A stretch of 16,384 bases of DNA, taken from an uncultured Blautia sp. (GTDB lineage: Bacteria; Bacillota; Clostridia; Lachnospirales; Lachnospiraceae). This document shows positions 12,756 through 16,384 of this stretch, piece after piece. The notes beneath the pieces are model-generated. The model was given only the letters and a program-made list of their open reading frames with translations. It ran no database searches and had not been told where the DNA came from. The position numbers and the translations under genes are program-made. Where the stretch lies: the NCBI GenBank assembly GCA_902476765.1, contig CABSEJ010000065.1:1-16384 (forward strand), written 5' to 3'. Position 1 is the stretch's first letter. Every line of letters starts with the position of its first letter.

Positions 12756-14237
12756 TCAGAGTGTAACACCCTGTTTAAAAATCGCCATATCGTGGAAGCC
12801 TGCTTTTTCGGATTTTACTTCTTCCCCTGAGGCTACCGCCATTACATAATCAAAAAGCTGATTTCCCAAGCTGTTTAAGTCTGTACCTTCTACCATGGTA
12901 CCACAGTTAAAATCAATCCAATTGCTTTTTTTCTCATAAAGAGAAGAATTGCTGGAAATCTTCACTGTAGGAACCGGGGAAGCAAAGGGAGTCCCCCTCC
13001 CTGTAGTAAAGAGTACAATGTGGGCACCGGAAGCAGCCAGAGCTGTGGAAGCCACTAAGTCATTGCCCGGTGCGCTTAAAAGATTCAGACCCTTTTCCTG
13101 AACCCTCTCACCGTAGGCCAGAACTCCCCGAACCGGAGCGCTTCCGGATTTCTGGGTGCAGCCCATGGACTTATCCTCCAGAGTGGAAATACCTCCCTTT
13201 TTGTTCCCTGGAGAGGGATTTTCATAGATGGTCTGGTTATGACTTTTAAAGTAATTCTTAAAATCATTGATAAGATTTACGGTTTTGTGGAATAATTCCT
13301 TGTTTTCACAGCGGTTCATCAGCAGGGTTTCTGCACCGAACATTTCCGGAACCTCTGTGAGAATTGTAGTTCCTCCCTTGGAAATCAACAAATCGGAGAA
13401 TGTCCCTACAGTAGGGTTAGCGGTAATGCCGGAAAGGCCGTCTGAACCGCCGCATTTCATACCGATAATCAATTCCTTACAGCTGATTGGCTCTCTTTTG
13501 GCAGGGGCTGCGTAATCTATCAGCTCCCGGATAAGCTTCAGGGCGTCGCTTATCTCATCTTCGGATTCCTGGCATACCAGGAATTTTACCCGGTTTTCGT
13601 CATAGTCTCCAAGATAATCCTTCAGTACGGGAATGTTACTATTTTCGCATCCAAGACCCAGCACCAGCACTCCGCCTGCATTTGGATGCTGAATTAAATC
13701 AGCCAGAATTTGTCTGGTATTTTCCTGGTCATCGCCCATCTGGGAACAGCCGTAGGGGTGGGGGAAGGCTGCAATGGCTTCGATACTGCCCTTTATCAGA
13801 GACTGGGCTTTTCTTTCTATAGCTGTGGCTACATTATTGACACAGCCTACAGTGGGAATAATCCAGATTTCATTGCGTACCCCAACCTTGCCGTCTTTTC
13901 TTTTATATCCGTTGAAAAAGCGTTCCTCTGTAGGAGCCAGAGAAGTTTCCTGCTTATCATAAGTATAGTCCAGTAAATCTCCCAGTGCGGTTTTCATATT
14001 GTGTACATGAATCCAGGAACCTGCTTTTATGGATTCTTTGGCCAGTCCTATAGGCTCCCCGTATTTGATAACCTGTTCCCCTGTTTCCAGGTCTGTAAGG
14101 GCAAATTTATGGCCCTGGGGAATGTCCTCGGATAAGGTAAGCTCCTGCTGGCCAATGGTAACCGGAGTCCCTGCTTTCAGAGGGGAGAGGGCCACAGCTA
14201 CCTTATCTGAAGGATGAATTTTAATGTATTTCTGCAT
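12756..14237 (-). CDS. uxaA: Altronate dehydratase
   Basis: UxaA dehydrates D-altronate to 2-keto-3-deoxy-D-gluconate, the step after UxaB, and requires a metal such as iron. 493 residues fit the family. Residues 1 to about 90 form a SAF domain (KYIKIHPSDKVAVAL); the rest is the UxaA catalytic region with HPYGCSQMGDD, GLGCENSNI, GMKCGGSDGLSGITANP and FTTGRGTPF. The start at 14237 has AGGAGG upstream on the minus strand. The frame stays open 126 bases further up, but that part crosses the operator and promoter and is not coding. It is first in the minus-strand operon and is expected to be repressed by the adjacent LacI-type regulator. Confidence 0.95.
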   Translation of the reverse strand: MQKYIKIHPSDKVAVALSPLKAGTPVTIGQQELTLSEDIPQGHKFALTDLETGEQVIKYGEPIGLAKESIKAGSWIHVHNMKTALGDLLDYTYDKQETSLAPTEERFFNGYKRKDGKVGVRNEIWIIPTVGCVNNVATAIERKAQSLIKGSIEAIAAFPHPYGCSQMGDDQENTRQILADLIQHPNAGGVLVLGLGCENSNIPVLKDYLGDYDENRVKFLVCQESEDEISDALKLIRELIDYAAPAKREPISCKELIIGMKCGGSDGLSGITANPTVGTFSDLLISKGGTTILTEVPEMFGAETLLMNRCENKELFHKTVNLINDFKNYFKSHNQTIYENPSPGNKKGGISTLEDKSMGCTQKSGSAPVRGVLAYGERVQEKGLNLLSAPGNDLVASTALAASGAHIVLFTTGRGTPFASPVPTVKISSNSSLYEKKSNWIDFNCGTMVEGTDLNSLGNQLFDYVMAVASGEEVKSEKAGFHDMAIFKQGVTL

Positions 14238-14268
14238 ATTAGGTATTCCTCCTAGCGAAAGTGAAAAA

Positions 14269-14282
14269 TGTAAGGGCTTACA
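14269..14282. promoter_or_regulatory. LacI-type operator on the uxaA promoter
   Basis: TGTAAGGGCTTACA has 6-bp palindromic arms around GG. It lies 3 bases downstream of the minus-strand -10 box, covering the expected transcription start. The same 14 bases recur on the divergent promoter at 14439-14452. Confidence 0.8.
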
Positions 14283-14285
14283 CTT

Positions 14286-14314
14286 AATGTAACTCCCAAA
14301 ACCTGCTTCGTCAA
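14286..14314 (-). promoter_or_regulatory. Promoter of the uxaA-uxaB operon
   Basis: On the minus strand TTGACG (14314-14309), a 17-base spacer and TACATT (14291-14286) form a good sigma-70 type promoter. The operator begins 3 bases after the -10 box. Confidence 0.65.
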
Positions 14315-14399
14315 CAGATATTTTGAAAAAACTAGAAAAATATCCAATGTGCATAAAAAGCAAAGAAAAAAACTGTGAATTATTTCAGAAAAAAACCTT

Positions 14400-14428
14400 T
14401 TGCAATTAAGAATCTTTTCTTGTATAAT
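14400..14428 (+). promoter_or_regulatory. Promoter of the LacI-type regulator and TRAP genes
   Basis: TTGCAA at 14400-14405, a 17-base spacer and a consensus TATAAT at 14423-14428. The predicted start, near 14435, is next to the operator at 14437. Confidence 0.75.
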
Positions 14429-14436
14429 GAGAAAAA

Positions 14437-14454
14437 GATGTAAGGGCTTACATC
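14437..14454. promoter_or_regulatory. LacI-type operator on the regulator promoter
   Basis: GATGTAAGGGCTTACATC has 8-bp arms around GG, so it is the longer and probably stronger of the two sites. It sits at about +2 to +19 of the regulator transcript, which points to autorepression. Confidence 0.82.
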
Positions 14455-14481
14455 AATTTCCAGCAAAGGAAGTGAGAATAT

Positions 14482-15480
14482 ATGAATATCTATGATATAG
14501 CAGAGCTGGCAGGCGTATCCATTGCCACGGTATCCAGAGTGGTCAATGACAGCCCTAAAGTAAGCGAGAAGACCAAAGCCAGGGTGCGGGCTATTATGGA
14601 AGAGAATAATTATACTCCAAATGTGTTCGCCAGGGGTCTGGGGTTAAATTCTATGAAGACAGTAGGGATTATCTGCCCGGATGTTTCAGATGATTACATG
14701 GCAGGCTCTGTAGCATATCTGGAGAAGAGACTGCGTACCTATGGCTATGACTGTATCCTGTACTGCAGCGGCTACCAATATGAGGATAAGGTAAACGCTG
14801 TGCATCTGCTGCTTCAGAAGCGCATTGACGCTCTCCTTTTAGTAGGCTCCCACTATGCCGGCGATGGAGGAGAGGATACCACGGAGTATATTGCCCAGGC
14901 GGCCCGGGAGATTCCTGTTTTTTTAATTAACGGCTATATCCGCTGTAAGGGTGTTTACTGTGTGCTTTCTGACAATTATCAGATTATGTACGATACGGTT
15001 TCCGCATTGACAGAAGCCGGAAAAAAACGTATTTTATTTCTTTATGACTCAAAATCCTACAGTGCAATGGGAAAATTAAGGGGCTATGAGGACGCACTGC
15101 GGGATAACGGCCTTTCGGTACTTCAGGAACTTGAGATTTTTGAACAGAATAAAATACTGAAGGTGCGTGACAGGCTTCTGGCGGAGAAGGATTTGAAATT
15201 CGACGCTGCAATTGCCACAGACGACGGACTTGCCGTGGGAGCAGTGAAATATGCAAGGATGAACAATCTCTCCATTCCGGAAGATGTAAATATCATAGGT
15301 TTTAATAATTCAGAGCTTTCGGTCTGCTGTGAACCGGAGCTGTCAAGTATTGACAGCCGCAGTGAGACGCTTTGCAAGACGGCTGTGGACTCTATGATGA
15401 TGGTGTTAAACGGCCATACGGTAAGGCATAAGAAGGTTGTACCCTGCCGGCTGATAAAGCGCCGCACTACAAATTTCTAA
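14482..15480 (+). CDS. LacI family transcriptional regulator of the hexuronate locus
   Basis: A 332-residue DNA-binding repressor. The N-terminus is a LacI helix-turn-helix (IYDIAELAGVSIATVSRVVN, residues 3-22), then the hinge region with FARGLGLN, and from about 60 a periplasmic-binding-protein-like sensor domain (TVGIICPDVSDDYMA, AAIATDDGLAVGAVKYA, VNIIGFNN). It lies divergent from uxaA-uxaB, with two identical operator cores in the gap, so control of both directions with a sugar acid or pathway intermediate as inducer is likely. The effector cannot be read from the sequence. AAGGAAG lies about 8 bases before the ATG. The TRAP gene follows after 22 bases without a terminator, so the two are probably cotranscribed. 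Confidence 0.92.
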   Translation: MNIYDIAELAGVSIATVSRVVNDSPKVSEKTKARVRAIMEENNYTPNVFARGLGLNSMKTVGIICPDVSDDYMAGSVAYLEKRLRTYGYDCILYCSGYQYEDKVNAVHLLLQKRIDALLLVGSHYAGDGGEDTTEYIAQAAREIPVFLINGYIRCKGVYCVLSDNYQIMYDTVSALTEAGKKRILFLYDSKSYSAMGKLRGYEDALRDNGLSVLQELEIFEQNKILKVRDRLLAEKDLKFDAAIATDDGLAVGAVKYARMNNLSIPEDVNIIGFNNSELSVCCEPELSSIDSRSETLCKTAVDSMMMVLNGHTVRHKKVVPCRLIKRRTTNF

Positions 15481-15502
15481 GAAAAATGGAAGGAAAAGTA
15501 AG

Positions 15503-16384
15503 ATGAAAGGTTTTAAAAGAATAATAGCTGCAGCATTGTGCGGCATTCTGGTTCTGGGCATGAGCGGTTGTTCTTCCGTAACAGGAGGCAAACGTATCAT
15601 CCGTATTTCTCACGCCCAGTCAGAGACTCACCCGGAGCATCTGGGGCTTTTGAAATTCAAAGAATATGTGGAGGAAAATCTGGGAGATAAGTATGAAGTA
15701 CAGATATTCCCCAATGAAATCTTAGGCACTGCCCAGAGGGCTATTGAGCTGACACAGACAGGAGCCATTGACTTTGTTGTGGCAGGTACCGCCAATCTGG
15801 AAACATTTGCCGATGTCTATGAAATCTTCAGTATGCCCTATCTGTTTACTTCAGAGGAGGCTTACCATGAGGTGATGAGTGATACAGACTATATGAACAG
15901 TATTTACGAGTCCACCGACGAAGCCGGTTTCCGTGTGCTGACCTGGTATAATGCAGGTACCCGTAATTTCTATGCAAAAACTCCTATCAATACCCCGGAG
16001 GATTTAAAAGGCATGAAAATCCGTGTACAGCAAAGCCCGGCCAGTGTTCAGATGATGGAGGCCTTTGGTGCGGCTGCTTCTCCCATGAGCTTTGGTGAGG
16101 TATATACAGCTATTCAGCAGGGTGTAATTGACGGAGCTGAGAACAATGAGCTGGCGCTGACCAACAACAAGCACGGAGAGGTGGCCAAGTATTTCTCTTA
16201 TAATAAGCATCAGATGGTGCCGGATATGCTTATCGGAAACCTGAAATTCCTCAACAGCTTAAGCGATGAGGAAAGAGAGGTGTTCGAAGAGGCTGCCAGA
16301 CTCTCTACAGAAGTGGAGCTGGAAGAATGGGATACCCAGGTTGAGGAAGCAAAGAAAATTGCCCGGGACGATATGGGTGTGGAA
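15503..16384 (+). CDS. TRAP transporter DctP-type solute-binding lipoprotein, 3' end missing
   Basis: The extracytoplasmic receptor of a TRAP transporter, which captures organic or sugar acids for sodium-driven uptake. 294 codons are visible and the frame runs off the right edge. A lipoprotein signal peptide is clear: Lys/Arg start, hydrophobic AALCGILVLGM, then lipobox MSGC with Cys23. The DctP fold is shown by AGTRNFYAKTPINTPEDLKGMKIRV, with the carboxylate-binding Arg174, and by SPMSFGEVYTAIQQGVIDGAEN. The ribosome site is AAGGAAAAG. Its place beside uxaA, uxaB and their regulator suggests galacturonate or a related hexuronate as ligand (inference). The small and large membrane subunits should lie just beyond the window. 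Confidence 0.93.
   Translation, partial: MKGFKRIIAAALCGILVLGMSGCSSVTGGKRIIRISHAQSETHPEHLGLLKFKEYVEENLGDKYEVQIFPNEILGTAQRAIELTQTGAIDFVVAGTANLETFADVYEIFSMPYLFTSEEAYHEVMSDTDYMNSIYESTDEAGFRVLTWYNAGTRNFYAKTPINTPEDLKGMKIRVQQSPASVQMMEAFGAAASPMSFGEVYTAIQQGVIDGAENNELALTNNKHGEVAKYFSYNKHQMVPDMLIGNLKFLNSLSDEEREVFEEAARLSTEVELEEWDTQVEEAKKIARDDMGVE

Noticed and set aside
12737..12769. Longer uxaB start 11 codons upstream, overlapping uxaA
   Set aside because: The MKKLSYETL start has AAGGAG at the right distance; the extra residues are not family-like.
14238..14363. Longer uxaA start 42 codons upstream
   Set aside because: The extra stretch crosses the operator and promoter, has no good ribosome site and does not resemble the family; MQKYIKIHP has AGGAGG in front.

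Overview
The window looks like chromosomal DNA of an anaerobic, moderately AT-rich Firmicute, most likely a Lachnospiraceae member of the Blautia type. This rests on gene content and style (FabV-type enoyl reductase with a lone fabH, DUF1292 and DUF5662 proteins, a TRAP hexuronate locus beside uxaA/uxaB, strong AGGAGG-like ribosome sites, sigma-70 type promoters). I see no phage, IS, CRISPR, tRNA or rRNA. Two genes run off the edges: pnp at the left and a TRAP solute-binding protein at the right.

Layout. (1) 1-2270: 3' part of pnp, then dut, closed by a perfect 13-bp hairpin terminator. (2) 2255-3634: a single-gene unit for a FabV/Ter enoyl reductase, with its own promoter and a 19-bp palindromic operator, ending in a two-way terminator shared with the converging DUF1292 gene. 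(3) 3646-4228: the DUF1292 gene (minus strand), whose predicted transcript begins with a leader that folds into one long multi-part hairpin. (4) 4199-9275: a four-gene plus-strand run: a ClC chloride transporter with its own promoter, a GH13/GlgX-like protein that has lost most catalytic residues, a DUF5662 protein that overlaps it, and a 7-TM protein with a long charged tail. (5) 9278-10348: fabH with a near-consensus promoter and an operator sharing both arms of the one in front of fabV. (6) 10453-11233: a GNAT acetyltransferase (minus) and a roughly 190-bp stretch full of inverted repeats. (7) 11234-16384: a hexuronate locus: uxaA-uxaB on the minus strand, diverging from a LacI-family regulator and a TRAP DctP-type binding protein on the plus strand.

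How it works together. fabV and fabH carry the matching sequence TATTTTG-N5-CAAAATA over or just after their predicted transcription starts, so one unlinked regulator (FabT/MarR-like by site shape) probably controls initiation and enoyl reduction in fatty-acid synthesis together. At the other end, two copies of TGTAAGGGCTTACA sit on the two divergent uxa promoters, 170 bp centre to centre. They fit the adjacent LacI-type regulator repressing both the altronate branch (tagaturonate to altronate to 2-keto-3-deoxygluconate) and its own operon with the uptake system. The most unusual items are the degenerate GH13 protein in its conserved-looking operon, the structured DUF1292 leader and the shared fab operator.
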